Origin: Fibrobacter sp.
GTDB lineage: Bacteria > Fibrobacterota > Fibrobacteria > Fibrobacterales > Fibrobacteraceae
NCBI GenBank assembly: GCA_017649565.1
Contig: JAGCGO010000072.1
Coordinates: forward strand, 1-33,318
Direction: 5' to 3'
Length of the DNA: 33,318 bases
A program made the translations under genes and the position numbers. Under the pieces are notes generated by a model, which was given only the letters and a program-made list of their open reading frames with translations, made no database searches and was not told the origin of the DNA. Shown here in pieces: positions 22,620-31,375 of this stretch; the first letter of the stretch is position 1, and the number at the start of each line of letters is the position of its first letter.

Positions 22620-25331
22620 ATGAAGAAGATTCCTGATTTTGTTGCTGTGGATTTGGAAACGACCGGGCTCGAGTTCGAGAGCGACGAGATAATCGAAGTC
22701 GCGCTCGTCCGCTTCGTTAACGGCAAGCCGGGGGAAAACCTTGATTTCCTGGTGAAGCCGGACCAGGCGGAGCTTCGTCCATTCATTGAATGCCTGACGG
22801 GCATCAGCAAGGCCGACCTGGACGCTGCCCAGGGCTTTGCCGACGTTGCCGGCAAGATCTGCGAATTTATCGGGGACCTCCCGCTGGTGGCGCACAATGC
22901 CGCGTTTGATTCCCGCTTCCTCAGGAATTCTCTCAAGAAGGTGGGAATTGACTACGAAAGCCATCCGTTCTGGGATTCTTTGACGTTCTCGCGCATTGCC
23001 TATCAGGATGCGCCGAACCACCGTCTTGACACGCTCGTGCAGATGCTGAACATCGAGCGCAGCCGTGCCCACCGCGCCTTGCCCGATGCCGATGCTTGCG
23101 GCCGGTTGTTCGTGATGGCTTACGAAAAGATTGCTTCCATGGACCCGTGGCTTGTCGATGCCATCAAGCGCATCGGCGAAGCTTCTGACTGGGAATCCGT
23201 ATTCGGCAAGTCCAAGGGCAAGTGGACGCCGCCCCAGTACAAGTTGCCCGAAGTTCCCGCTCCCGCTGCGCTCCCGCAGGAAAAGGCTCCGCGTGTAAGC
23301 GAGTTCTTCAAGGAGAACGGTTTCCTTTCGATGTTCGTCGAAAACTTTGTTCCGCGTGAGACGCAGCAGGATTACGCCTCCATCGTGGAACGCAACATGT
23401 ACAAGGGCGGCATCTGCGTCATCGAGGCCCCGACCGGATCGGGCAAGACGCTTGCTTACCTGGTGAGCGCTGCGAACAAGGCCGTGAGTGGCGAACGCGT
23501 CGTCATCAGCACGGCGACCCGCGCCTTGCAGGAACAGCTCTGGAAGAACGAACTTCCGCAGCTCATGGCCATCTACAACGGGAAGCTGATCCCGGCTATC
23601 CTCAAGGGCCGCGACAACTACCTTTGCCTCCGCAAGTTCGAAGAACTGGCGTCCTCCTCTTCGCTTTTGCTGGGCGAGGAACTGGATTCCTTCATGGCGC
23701 TCATCCCGTGGGTGCTTTCGACGGAGACCGGTGATATCAACGAGTGCGCCTCTTTCAGCGTGAGCCGCAATAGGGTGCTCTGGTCCAAGCTCGCGAGCAA
23801 CGCCGCTTCTTGCCTTGGCGAAAAGTGCCCGCATTACGCGAAGTGCCCCTCCCTTTCGGCCAAGCGCCGCGCTTCCGGGGCGAACCTTCTGCTCGTGAAC
23901 CATTCGTTGTTCCTGGCGGACCTTTCTCTCGACTTTGCACTGCTGCCTTCGTATGAACATATCGTGTTCGACGAAGCGCACCGCCTGCCTGCCGCGAGCA
24001 ACCAGGCGTTCAGCCGTACTATTTCGTTCTTCACTTTCCGCAACATCATCAAGACGCTCGTTCCGGCGCGCAACGGCCGTGGCGGACTTATCGAGTCTAT
24101 CAAGGCCCGCCTCCCGGAGAGTGCTTCGGCCTCTATCGAGAAGCTCGACCAGTTTACGCTCGCCCTCAACGAGATGGAAAAGTCGCTGCATCGCTTGTTC
24201 ATGAAGCTCGGCAAGAAGATTGGCAAGATGAAGGTCAGCCGCAGTGGTCTGGTGTTTGCAAAAGGCATCCAGGCGGATTACGATGTCGACACGACTCCGT
24301 TCTCCGAGGCGTATGCCGCGGTCAAGTCGGCCTTCGAAGCTGCCTTTGGCGATATCCGTGGCGAAAAGAAAATCGAAGGATTGTTGAACGATGCCGATGG
24401 CCGTATGGCCGAGATGGACCGCTACATGGTTGACTTCGAGTTTATCGTCAAGGCGGGCCGCAAGGACTGGGTCTTCTGCCTGGAAGAACCGTACAACCCG
24501 CACACGCTCAAGATGTTCGCCTATCCGCTCCACTTTGAATCCGTATGGACGGAAAAGTTCTACCCGTGGATCAAGTCCGCTACGTTCACCTCGGCAACGC
24601 TTGCCGTGCAGAACTCCGTGGACTACTTTATGCACCGCATGGGCATGGACCGTCTTGCTTCTACGAAGAAACCGTTCTATCGTGTCTATAGCGAACAGCA
24701 GGTACCGTCTAGTCGTCGTTCTGTCTTTGTCACCAAGTACTTGCCCAAGCCGTCCGCTCCGGAGTTTGTCGACGCGATGAACGATACGCTCGTGAAGGTG
24801 CTTCCGGATGTCGAAGAAAATACGATGGTGCTCTTTACGAGTGTGGCCGCAATGCTCAAGGCCCAGACGGCGCTTGCTCCGGCCTTTGCCGCGAAGAACA
24901 AGCTGTTGCTCTGCCAGAATGTAGACGGTTCGCTCGACAGTCTCGTGACGATGTTCCGCAAGGAACGCGGCGCCTGCCTGCTCGGCTGCCAGAGCCTGTG
25001 GGAAGGTGTCGACTTCCCGGGTGATGCTCTCAAGCTTCTCGTGATTACCAAGCTCCCGTTCCCGAACCCCTCCGACCCTGTGGTCGCGGGCCTCAGCAAC
25101 GAATACAAGGAGCGCGGCGAGAACCCGTTCAAGAGCTACTACGTGCCCGAGGCGTACATGGAAATGCGCCAGGGTCTCGGAAGGCTCCTGCGTACCGAAG
25201 GGGACTCCGGCAAGGTGCTCATTCTCGACAATCGTGTCGTTACCGAGCATTATGGCAAGACCTTCCAGAAGATATGGAACTTCAAACAGAAATTCCTGTT
25301 CTCTGTAGACGACGTGAAGAAGTACGTCTAG
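22620..25331 (+). CDS. dinG: DnaQ-type exonuclease fused to DinG-family helicase
   Basis: This 903-residue protein begins with a DEDDh 3'-5' exonuclease domain (Asp11, Glu13, Asp97, His151, Asp156). It is followed by an XPD/DinG-like superfamily 2 helicase with Walker A APTGSGKT (about 270) and a DEAH box (about 450). Four cysteines, one in NYLCLRK near 335 and three in CLGEKCPHYAKC near 398-409, are positioned like the XPD/DinG iron-sulfur cluster. The C-terminal motifs GCQSLWEGVDFPGD and QGLGRLLR are present. The exonuclease-helicase arrangement is known from Firmicutes DinG, which lacks helicase activity; here an iron-sulfur cluster appears retained. It is 11 bases after the Ig-like lipoprotein and is followed by a helicase-associated protein. 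Confidence 0.94.
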   Translation: MKKIPDFVAVDLETTGLEFESDEIIEVALVRFVNGKPGENLDFLVKPDQAELRPFIECLTGISKADLDAAQGFADVAGKICEFIGDLPLVAHNAAFDSRFLRNSLKKVGIDYESHPFWDSLTFSRIAYQDAPNHRLDTLVQMLNIERSRAHRALPDADACGRLFVMAYEKIASMDPWLVDAIKRIGEASDWESVFGKSKGKWTPPQYKLPEVPAPAALPQEKAPRVSEFFKENGFLSMFVENFVPRETQQDYASIVERNMYKGGICVIEAPTGSGKTLAYLVSAANKAVSGERVVISTATRALQEQLWKNELPQLMAIYNGKLIPAILKGRDNYLCLRKFEELASSSSLLLGEELDSFMALIPWVLSTETGDINECASFSVSRNRVLWSKLASNAASCLGEKCPHYAKCPSLSAKRRASGANLLLVNHSLFLADLSLDFALLPSYEHIVFDEAHRLPAASNQAFSRTISFFTFRNIIKTLVPARNGRGGLIESIKARLPESASASIEKLDQFTLALNEMEKSLHRLFMKLGKKIGKMKVSRSGLVFAKGIQADYDVDTTPFSEAYAAVKSAFEAAFGDIRGEKKIEGLLNDADGRMAEMDRYMVDFEFIVKAGRKDWVFCLEEPYNPHTLKMFAYPLHFESVWTEKFYPWIKSATFTSATLAVQNSVDYFMHRMGMDRLASTKKPFYRVYSEQQVPSSRRSVFVTKYLPKPSAPEFVDAMNDTLVKVLPDVEENTMVLFTSVAAMLKAQTALAPAFAAKNKLLLCQNVDGSLDSLVTMFRKERGACLLGCQSLWEGVDFPGDALKLLVITKLPFPNPSDPVVAGLSNEYKERGENPFKSYYVPEAYMEMRQGLGRLLRTEGDSGKVLILDNRVVTEHYGKTFQKIWNFKQKFLFSVDDVKKYV

Positions 25332-25354
25332 CCACGTGCTCTTGAAAAAATTTC

Positions 25355-25362
25355 TAAATTTG
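25355..25362 (+). promoter_or_regulatory. TAnnTTTG promoter box for the helicase-associated gene
   Basis: TAAATTTG matches TAnnTTTG exactly and lies 22 bases before the ATG at 25385, leaving room for the AAGGT ribosome site at 25376-25380. It suggests the gene can be transcribed separately from dinG. Confidence 0.4.
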
Positions 25363-25384
25363 GCATCCCTATTGTAAGGTGCTT

Positions 25385-27265
25385 ATGCTTGACTTGAATG
25401 CTTTTTTTGATGGCATGTCCAAGCCGCTTCTTCGTGCTGCGCATGCCAAGGCTTTTGGTAAGAAAGGCTTGTTGAATAACGCGCTGATTCTGCGCGAGAC
25501 TTTGGATTTCTTTTGCGATAAGGAACGCGTTGTCACGCTGTTCTCGAAAATGGAAGCTTGGCAGCGCCGCTGCCTGAACCTGATTTATCATAGCGGTGCG
25601 CGCGGTCTCACCTTTAACGAACTGCGCCTGACCATCCCGGTGAACAAGAGCCGTGACTTGCAGACGTTCCTGTTGTCCATGTGCCGCGAGTTCGTGCTGT
25701 GGCGTTCCGCCACTTCGACTGCGGTGTACCAGGGCTTCTCCAACTTTGTCGGCTGTTTCGAGATAGACGAGTCTGTCGAGTTCGATGCCACATCGCCGGT
25801 GGTTTCGTTTGGCCGTATGCTGGACTGGCACGTGTGCTTCGTCCTCTCCCTTGCCCAGCGCAGGGAATTGCGCGTGAACACGAACGGCTCGCTGCACCGC
25901 CGTGGCCGCATGCTTTGCGTGGAGGCTTTCTCCATGTCCCGCCGTATGAGCGAGAAGGCTGCCGAGAACGAGCTCATGCTCATTTTCTCGTTCCTTACGC
26001 AGAACGGCTGGCTTGTACAGGATGACGCCTTTGTCGTGCCGTCGGAACATGCACTCGAATTCCTGCGCAAGAACGGCTTCCGCCTGCACCAGGACATCCT
26101 GAACTGGTGGCTCAACCGTCGTTTCCACGGTGACCGCGGACATCTTGAACAACTTTTGAAATCCCTGAAAGACGGTCGTAGCATTTCGGAAGCGGCTTTC
26201 CTCTTCTGGGTGATGGATCCGTCGTACCGCATTCTCGAACGCAACAAGGTGCTCCCGTGGGAATACCTGCCGCGTCCTCTTCGCGAACTCTGGCTCCTCG
26301 GCCTTGTCGACTTCCGTATGGTACAGGGGAAGGTGTCCGCCGTACTGCTGGGCACGAACGGCAAGGAATGGATTGCCCCGTCGTCGGTACAGCTGCCGCA
26401 GCCGAACATCTCGGCACTCCCGAACTTCGATGTGGTCGTTTCCGTGGAAACTTCCCCGCGCGTGCTGTTTACGCTCGCCTGTCTTGCCAACGTCAAGAAC
26501 GACGAGGCCATGCTCTGCTTCACGCTCGCCAAGGAAGTTTATCTGGAAGGGCTCAAGAGCGGCATGCCCGAATCCGAGGTGGAGCATTTCTGCAGCTGGA
26601 TCAAGCCGCCCGCAAACGTGCTTTCGACCCTCGAGGAATGGAACTCTTCGTTCTACGGCGTGCGCGTCCGCTCGGTGCGCCTGATGAAGATCGACAACAA
26701 GCAGATCCTTTCGGAACTTTCGAACTTTGCCCAGTTCATGGAATGCGTCGAGGAGTTTATCCCGAATTACGGTTTTGTTCTGAATCCCGAGAAGGAAGGC
26801 TACGCCTTCGACATTCTCGAGAACTTCGGTTACTGCCCGTTCGTGAACCGCTCTACGGACAACCGCAAGCCTGTTTCCGACGAAGAATGGCGCAAGGAAT
26901 TCGCGGTGGCCTGGCCCAAGGCCGGCAAGCCCGACTACGACCTGAAGGAATCTGCCGACAGCGATTCCCTGCAGACGACGATGAACTCCACGAAGTACGG
27001 CAGCCTCTACCAGAAGCTGAATACGTTCGACCTCGTGAAGGTGCTGCGCTACGCGAAGACGGTGGGTACGCTTCTGGCTGCCCAGATCAAGGACCCCAAC
27101 AAACGTATGGCCCAGCAAGAAGAAATCGTGTTCTCGGTTCACTCCCTGCACCTGGCCAAGGCCCCCTTCATCGTGGAAATCCAGAAGAACAAGGAAGATT
27201 CCATCAGCATGCTCGACCTCTCCTTCATCCAGGAAATCAAGGTCCTGCACAAGCGATTCGCATAA
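25385..27265 (+). CDS. Helicase-associated (XPB/Ssl2-like) domain protein
   Basis: I choose ATG 25385, four bases after AAGGT; a GTG at 25379 is an alternative. The 626-residue product has no Walker motifs. From about residue 340 it resembles the helicase-associated XPB/Ssl2-like domain (Helicase_C_3 type): LPNFDVVVSVETSPRVLFTL, then LAKEVYLEGLKSGM and PPANVLSTLEEW. The N-terminal half is winged-helix-like and unassigned. Related proteins in Actinobacteria occur near XPB-type helicases. Here it follows the exonuclease-DinG gene, suggesting a DNA-repair role. The helicase partner is not certain. A terminator-like hairpin follows. Confidence 0.65.
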   Translation: MLDLNAFFDGMSKPLLRAAHAKAFGKKGLLNNALILRETLDFFCDKERVVTLFSKMEAWQRRCLNLIYHSGARGLTFNELRLTIPVNKSRDLQTFLLSMCREFVLWRSATSTAVYQGFSNFVGCFEIDESVEFDATSPVVSFGRMLDWHVCFVLSLAQRRELRVNTNGSLHRRGRMLCVEAFSMSRRMSEKAAENELMLIFSFLTQNGWLVQDDAFVVPSEHALEFLRKNGFRLHQDILNWWLNRRFHGDRGHLEQLLKSLKDGRSISEAAFLFWVMDPSYRILERNKVLPWEYLPRPLRELWLLGLVDFRMVQGKVSAVLLGTNGKEWIAPSSVQLPQPNISALPNFDVVVSVETSPRVLFTLACLANVKNDEAMLCFTLAKEVYLEGLKSGMPESEVEHFCSWIKPPANVLSTLEEWNSSFYGVRVRSVRLMKIDNKQILSELSNFAQFMECVEEFIPNYGFVLNPEKEGYAFDILENFGYCPFVNRSTDNRKPVSDEEWRKEFAVAWPKAGKPDYDLKESADSDSLQTTMNSTKYGSLYQKLNTFDLVKVLRYAKTVGTLLAAQIKDPNKRMAQQEEIVFSVHSLHLAKAPFIVEIQKNKEDSISMLDLSFIQEIKVLHKRFA

Positions 27266-27309
27266 AAAGCCTCCCGTCAGGGAGATTCGTGAAAGACCGG
27301 ATATGAAAG

Positions 27310-27337
27310 CGGGCGCCATTGGCGCCCGTTCTCTTTT
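27310..27337 (+). terminator. Intrinsic terminator after the helicase-associated gene
   Basis: CGGGCGCC (27310-27317), loop ATT and GGCGCCCG (27321-27328) form a perfect 8-bp stem followed by TTCTCTTTT. It lies between convergent genes. The T-tract is interrupted, so efficiency is uncertain. A weaker stem, CTCCC-GTCA-GGGAG, lies just upstream at about 27271-27284. Confidence 0.75.
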
Positions 27338-27354
27338 AATATTTGTTTTTGAGG

Positions 27355-28011
27355 TTAGCTCTTGAACTTGTCGAGCGCGTCGTTCGGGCCGATAAGGAAG
27401 AGCACGTCGTCTTCTTGCAGCACGATGTCGGCGAGGTTACCGATTTTGGGGGTCGGTTCCTGCGGGTCGCGGATGGCGATGACCTGCACGCCGTACTTGT
27501 GGGTGATGTTCAGGTCCTTAAGGGTCTTGCCGATGAAGTCCTTGGGGCACACGACCTCGACGATGCTGAAGCCTTCCATGAACGGCAAGAAGTCGAGCAT
27601 GTTCGGGCGGTTCAGGCGTTCGGCCAAGGCGATGGCGCTGTCGCGTTCCGGGTGGAAAATGTCCGAGACGCCGAGCTTTTCGAGGATGCTCGAGTGGGCG
27701 GCGCTACTGGACTTCGCGATGATGTGCTTCACGCCGAGTTCCTTCAAGTTCAGCACGGTAAGGAGGCTTGCCTCCAGGTTCTCGCCGATACAGACGATAA
27801 CGGAGTCCGCCTTCTGTAACGGGATGCTTGCGAGCTGCTTCTTGCGGGTAGAGTCGGCGACCATGGCCTGCGATACGGTACTGGATATGTCCTGCACCTT
27901 TTCGGGATGGTTGTCCACCACGAGCACGTCGTGCCCGAGGCTCGTCAGGTGACGGGCGAGGAAGATGGCAGAGTTGCCAAGACCGATGATAATGTACTGC
28001 TTAGATGCCAT
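27355..28011 (-). CDS. ktrA: KtrA/TrkA-type potassium-channel regulator
   Basis: This 218-residue cytoplasmic protein has an N-terminal RCK (Rossmann) domain with nucleotide-binding loop GLGNSA (10-15) and the acidic VVDNHPEKV strand end, and a C-terminal TrkA_C domain (about 140-218). It gates the KtrB-type channel in response to ATP/ADP or NAD(H). One such RCK unit per subunit is the KtrA arrangement. It lies downstream of the channel gene on the same strand, but the 116-base gap is filled by a heptanucleotide repeat, and no ribosome binding site is visible before its ATG. Confidence 0.93.
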   Translation of the reverse strand: MASKQYIIIGLGNSAIFLARHLTSLGHDVLVVDNHPEKVQDISSTVSQAMVADSTRKKQLASIPLQKADSVIVCIGENLEASLLTVLNLKELGVKHIIAKSSSAAHSSILEKLGVSDIFHPERDSAIALAERLNRPNMLDFLPFMEGFSIVEVVCPKDFIGKTLKDLNITHKYGVQVIAIRDPQEPTPKIGNLADIVLQEDDVLFLIGPNDALDKFKS

Positions 28012-28021
28012 ATTTTAAATG

Positions 28022-28098
28022 TAGTAAATAGTAGGTAGTAGGCAGTGGGAAGTAGGTAGTAGGAAGTAGACAGTAGGCAGTAGGTTGTAGGAAGTAGG
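28022..28098. repeat. Heptanucleotide tandem repeat (about 11 copies) between ktrB and ktrA
   Basis: Eleven contiguous 7-bp units of the form NAGTAGG, with a few substitutions, fill 28022-28098. On the transcribed minus strand they read CCTACTN. The tract lies between the channel gene and its regulator and runs almost to the ktrA start. Such repeats change copy number by slippage. It is directly followed by GCTCGAGCTCGA, a short palindromic stretch. Confidence 0.9.
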
Positions 28099-28127
28099 CT
28101 CGAGCTCGAACCTGGAGCCTCGTGCCC

Positions 28128-29531
28128 CTAACCGACCATTATGTCTTCTTCGGCGAACCAGGTGGTATTCTGTACCCGGCCGGCGACGGCGGAAATGAGG
28201 AACAACGGTCCCATACGCCCGATGAACATCACGCAGCAGATGACAATCTTGCCGACGGTGCTGAGTTCTCCCGTGAGACCCATGGAAAGTCCGCACGTGC
28301 TGTAGGCGCTTACCACTTCGAACAAAACCTTGAGGAATGGTGTTCCGTTCTGGCTGAACCCGACCCCGGCGGGAATTTCCGTGCAGAGCAGGACCATTGT
28401 CGCAAGAGCGATAACCACGATGGCCACGACAAAAATTCGAATGGCTTTATCGACGGTGGTTTCGGGAATGGTGCGGCCCATGACCTGGGTCTTTTCGCGG
28501 CCGAGCAGGCGGTTGAATCCGAGCAGCCCGATGACCGCCGCCGTGGTGACCTTGATACCGCCACCGCAGCTACCGGGGTTCGCCCCGATGAACATGATGA
28601 TGATAAAGAAGAACAGGGAGCTGGCGCAGAGGGCAGGGGTGTCGACCGTGTTGAGGCCGGCGGTACGGCTCGTGAAAGCCATGAAGAACGTGGTCTGGAG
28701 CTTGTCGAAGAAGGAGAGCCCGTTGAGGGTGTTGCCCCATTCGGTGAGCATGAAGGCGACAATGCTTGCCGCAACGATAACGAGCGTGCAGAAGGTCGCA
28801 ATGCGTGTATGTAGAGAAATTTTGCGGAAACGGCGACGCTTGAAGTCAAAAGCGTACTGCAATTCCGTGATGGCAAGGAAGCCGAATCCGCCCGCAAGCG
28901 CCAGCACGCAGGTCGTAATGTTCATGAAGGGGTTGAGCTGGAATTGCATGAGCGAGTCGGGGAACAGTGTGAACCCGACGTTACAGAACGAACTGACCGC
29001 CTGGAACAGGGAGCAGAAAATGCGGTCGTAAAGTTCCATGCCGCTGAACTGCGTAAAGTAGACAACGCCACCGATGGCTTCGAGGATGAAGGTAAAGGGA
29101 AGTACCGCCATGAGGATGCGCTTCGCGTCGACGTTACCTTCCTGGGTGAAGTTCGAGAGCAGTACGGACTGGTGGTTGAATCCCGGGTGCATGCCGGCAA
29201 GCAAGATAAGCACCGTAGACACGGTCATGATACCCAAGCCGCCGAGTTGCATCAGGACGACGAGCACCCAGTTGCCGAAATTCGTGAATGTGGAACTGAT
29301 GTCGATGACGGAAAGCCCGGTGACGCACACGGCCGATGTCGCCGTGAAGAGCGCTTGCAGAAAGTCGATGGGCTCGCGCGTGGAAACGGGAATCCAGAGA
29401 AGTACGGCTCCGACCGTTATGAGGAGCAGGTAGCCCAGCACGACCAGCGTGAGGGGGTTCGCCTGTTTCTTGGCCTTGAAGACGTTCTCGGAAGTCGTGT
29501 CCGTGAAAGCCTGGTACTTTGAACGTAGCAT
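28128..29531 (-). CDS. ktrB: KtrB/TrkH-type potassium channel subunit
   Basis: I choose ATG 29531 (MLRSKYQAF). The frame extends to 29651, but that would overlap the divergent gene and adds a non-conserved leader. The 467-residue protein has eight or more membrane helices and the four pore loops of the family, each with its selectivity-filter glycine: SAVCVTGLS, SSFCNVGFT, TSRTAGLNT and SAYSTCGLS. It mediates sodium-dependent or proton-linked potassium uptake with KtrA, encoded next on the same strand. A promoter-like TATCTTTA sits five bases before the ATG and no ribosome site is visible. Confidence 0.93.
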   Translation of the reverse strand: MLRSKYQAFTDTTSENVFKAKKQANPLTLVVLGYLLLITVGAVLLWIPVSTREPIDFLQALFTATSAVCVTGLSVIDISSTFTNFGNWVLVVLMQLGGLGIMTVSTVLILLAGMHPGFNHQSVLLSNFTQEGNVDAKRILMAVLPFTFILEAIGGVVYFTQFSGMELYDRIFCSLFQAVSSFCNVGFTLFPDSLMQFQLNPFMNITTCVLALAGGFGFLAITELQYAFDFKRRRFRKISLHTRIATFCTLVIVAASIVAFMLTEWGNTLNGLSFFDKLQTTFFMAFTSRTAGLNTVDTPALCASSLFFFIIIMFIGANPGSCGGGIKVTTAAVIGLLGFNRLLGREKTQVMGRTIPETTVDKAIRIFVVAIVVIALATMVLLCTEIPAGVGFSQNGTPFLKVLFEVVSAYSTCGLSMGLTGELSTVGKIVICCVMFIGRMGPLFLISAVAGRVQNTTWFAEEDIMVG

Positions 29532-29536
29532 GGGGA

Positions 29537-29544
29537 TAAAGATA
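29537..29544 (-). promoter_or_regulatory. TAnnTTTR promoter box before ktrB
   Basis: On the minus strand TATCTTTA (29544-29537) ends five bases before the ktrB ATG at 29531. The gene lacks a Shine-Dalgarno, consistent with a leaderless message. The -33 region has no clear TTTG. Confidence 0.35.
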
Positions 29545-29608
29545 GCTTTTTTGGAATTCTTTCCGCACGAAGTTGCTATTTTGTCACTAGAAAACAAGGG
29601 AGATAAAA

Positions 29609-30406
29609 ATGAAATTTCTTGAAGGCCATTTTGTAAAGGATTTTGCCGCATTTGCCGTGGCCGTGGTTCTTGTTGCAGGTGGTTTTAATTATGTCAATGC
29701 AGCTCCCGACGAAGATATCCGAATCGTAAAGGTCAACGACAGCAATTTCGAAAGCGAGGTGCTCAAGTCCAAGAAACCGGTTATTCTGGATGTCACCTCG
29801 ACGAGCTGCCCTCCGTGCCTCATCATGATCCCGACACTCATCGGCATCGCGAAGAATTACCCCGATATCAAGGTGGCGACCGTCGGTATCGACGAGCCGG
29901 GGATTGACAATATCAAGGCGACGCTCCCGATACAAGCATTCCCGACATTCTTCCTGATAAAGAATGGGCAGATTCTCGACCGTCTCGTGGGAGTTGTCAA
30001 GGAAGAACAGCTGCTATCTGCTTTGCAGTACACGCCCAAGAAGACTGCCGCGAAGCCTGCGAAGAAGTCGAAGAATTCCCCGAAGAACCTTGTCTGCAAG
30101 GTGAATGGCCAGTTCAACGGCATCAAGAATCTCGTGACCATCTCGTTCGTGTTCGGCGAGAACGAAATCGAGAACGTGGATATCGTTACCGACGGTTTCA
30201 TCCCGCCCGAAATGGAGGGCCAGCGCGAACAGATTCTCGCCAGGATGCAGGCCAGCGGCAAGGGTGAAGTCACGCCGACACTGACGGGCTTCCGTATGCA
30301 TATCGACAACGACTGCCGATTCATGAAGGCTATGGACATGAAACGCACCTCGACCTACGGCGAGATGCGTGCTGGGCTTGAACTGCAGGGCTTCACCTGC
30401 AAGTAA
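29609..30406 (+). CDS. Membrane-anchored thioredoxin-fold protein
   Basis: This 265-residue protein has an N-terminal hydrophobic segment (about 11-31, ending VNAA) that is a signal peptide or anchor, then a thioredoxin domain. The active site is CPPC (in TSTSCPPCLIM, about 68-71) and the cis-proline loop is AFPTFFLIKNG. After a Lys/Ala/Pro-rich linker (about 145-165) comes a C-terminal domain of about 100 residues that I do not recognise, with two cysteines, one in the final FTCK. It probably works in the periplasm as a disulfide reductase or isomerase. GGGAG gives a good ribosome site. It is divergent from ktrB and convergent with cysE, nine bases away. Confidence 0.85.
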   Translation: MKFLEGHFVKDFAAFAVAVVLVAGGFNYVNAAPDEDIRIVKVNDSNFESEVLKSKKPVILDVTSTSCPPCLIMIPTLIGIAKNYPDIKVATVGIDEPGIDNIKATLPIQAFPTFFLIKNGQILDRLVGVVKEEQLLSALQYTPKKTAAKPAKKSKNSPKNLVCKVNGQFNGIKNLVTISFVFGENEIENVDIVTDGFIPPEMEGQREQILARMQASGKGEVTPTLTGFRMHIDNDCRFMKAMDMKRTSTYGEMRAGLELQGFTCK

Positions 30407-30415
30407 TGACCCTAC

Positions 30416-31375
30416 TTAAATAATGTAATACCATTCCTCGCTCTGTGTAATCTCTTCCGTCTTGTGTTTATTGTCGGTAGAGACGTAGTCCATTTCGAGG
30501 TTTTTCATGCTTACGCGTGTGTTTGCGGCGACGGAGCTTGTGATAAAGGCGTTACCGCCAATGACCGCGTTTTCGCCGATGACGGTTTCGCCACCGAGAA
30601 TGGAGGCTCCCGCATAAATCGTTACGTTGTCCCGTATGGTCGGGTGGCGTTTTTTGCCGGAGAGTCGCTGGCCGCCCCTTGTTGAAAGTGCGCCTAGGGT
30701 GACTCCCTGGTAAATCTTCACGTTCTTGCCGATGACGGCAGTTTCGCCAATCACGATTCCGGTGCCGTGATCGATAAAGAAGTACTTGCCGATAGATGCA
30801 CCCGGGTGGATGTCGATTCCCGTTTTGGAATGCGCGTATTCGGTCATGAGGCGCGGCAGAACGGGAACGTGCAGCAAGTAAAGCTCATGAGCGATGCGGA
30901 AGATGGTGGTCGCCATGAGGCCGGGGTAGGCGAGGATGATTTCGTCGAGGCAGCAAGCGGCAGGGTCGCCGTCGTAGGCCGCGTGCAAGTCGGTTTCCAG
31001 GAATTCGCGGACTTGCGGAATCTTCGCGAAGAACTCCTTGCAGATGCGGTAGCTCTCGATCTTGCGCTCGTCGGATGTCATGGTGCCGCGGAGCTTGCAG
31101 TAATCGAGAGCAATGGCCACCTGCTTGTGGAGGTGGTAAAAGGTGTCTTCGATAATGACCGCGAAGCTGTTTTTCGGGTTGTAAATCTTGTTCGTGCGGT
31201 CCCTAAAGTGTCCAGGATAGACTACCCTGATCAAATTCTGCAAAATCGTCTGAATCTCGGCCTGATCGGGTCGATTGTAGATATCGATATTATCGATGTG
31301 CTTGTTGCCGTTGTAATCGTTGAAGATAGTCTGTACGGCTTTTTCGACTTCTGATTCCTGGATTAATTCGTGCAT
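30416..31375 (-). CDS. cysE: Serine O-acetyltransferase (EpsC/CysE type)
   Basis: This 319-residue enzyme transfers acetyl from acetyl-CoA to L-serine to give O-acetylserine, the carbon skeleton for cysteine. An N-terminal helical domain (about 1-175) is followed by left-handed beta-helix hexapeptide repeats: GIDIHPGASIGKYFFIDHGT, with the catalytic His-Asp neighbourhood, then VIGETAVIGKNVKIYQGVTL and ASILGGETVIGENAVIGG. It is the longer, EpsC-like form. It lies downstream of the cysteine desulfurase on the same strand, separated by 173 bases of small repeats, and no ribosome site is clear before its ATG. EpsC-type genes are recurrent partners of family 2A encapsulin cargo genes, which fits this locus. 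Confidence 0.95.
   Translation of the reverse strand: MHELIQESEVEKAVQTIFNDYNGNKHIDNIDIYNRPDQAEIQTILQNLIRVVYPGHFRDRTNKIYNPKNSFAVIIEDTFYHLHKQVAIALDYCKLRGTMTSDERKIESYRICKEFFAKIPQVREFLETDLHAAYDGDPAACCLDEIILAYPGLMATTIFRIAHELYLLHVPVLPRLMTEYAHSKTGIDIHPGASIGKYFFIDHGTGIVIGETAVIGKNVKIYQGVTLGALSTRGGQRLSGKKRHPTIRDNVTIYAGASILGGETVIGENAVIGGNAFITSSVAANTRVSMKNLEMDYVSTDNKHKTEEITQSEEWYYII

Noticed and set aside
29532..29651. N-terminally extended ktrB starting at 29651
   Set aside because: The extra 40 residues overlap the divergent thioredoxin-like gene and its ribosome site and do not look like part of the KtrB family; ATG 29531 fits the usual N-terminus.
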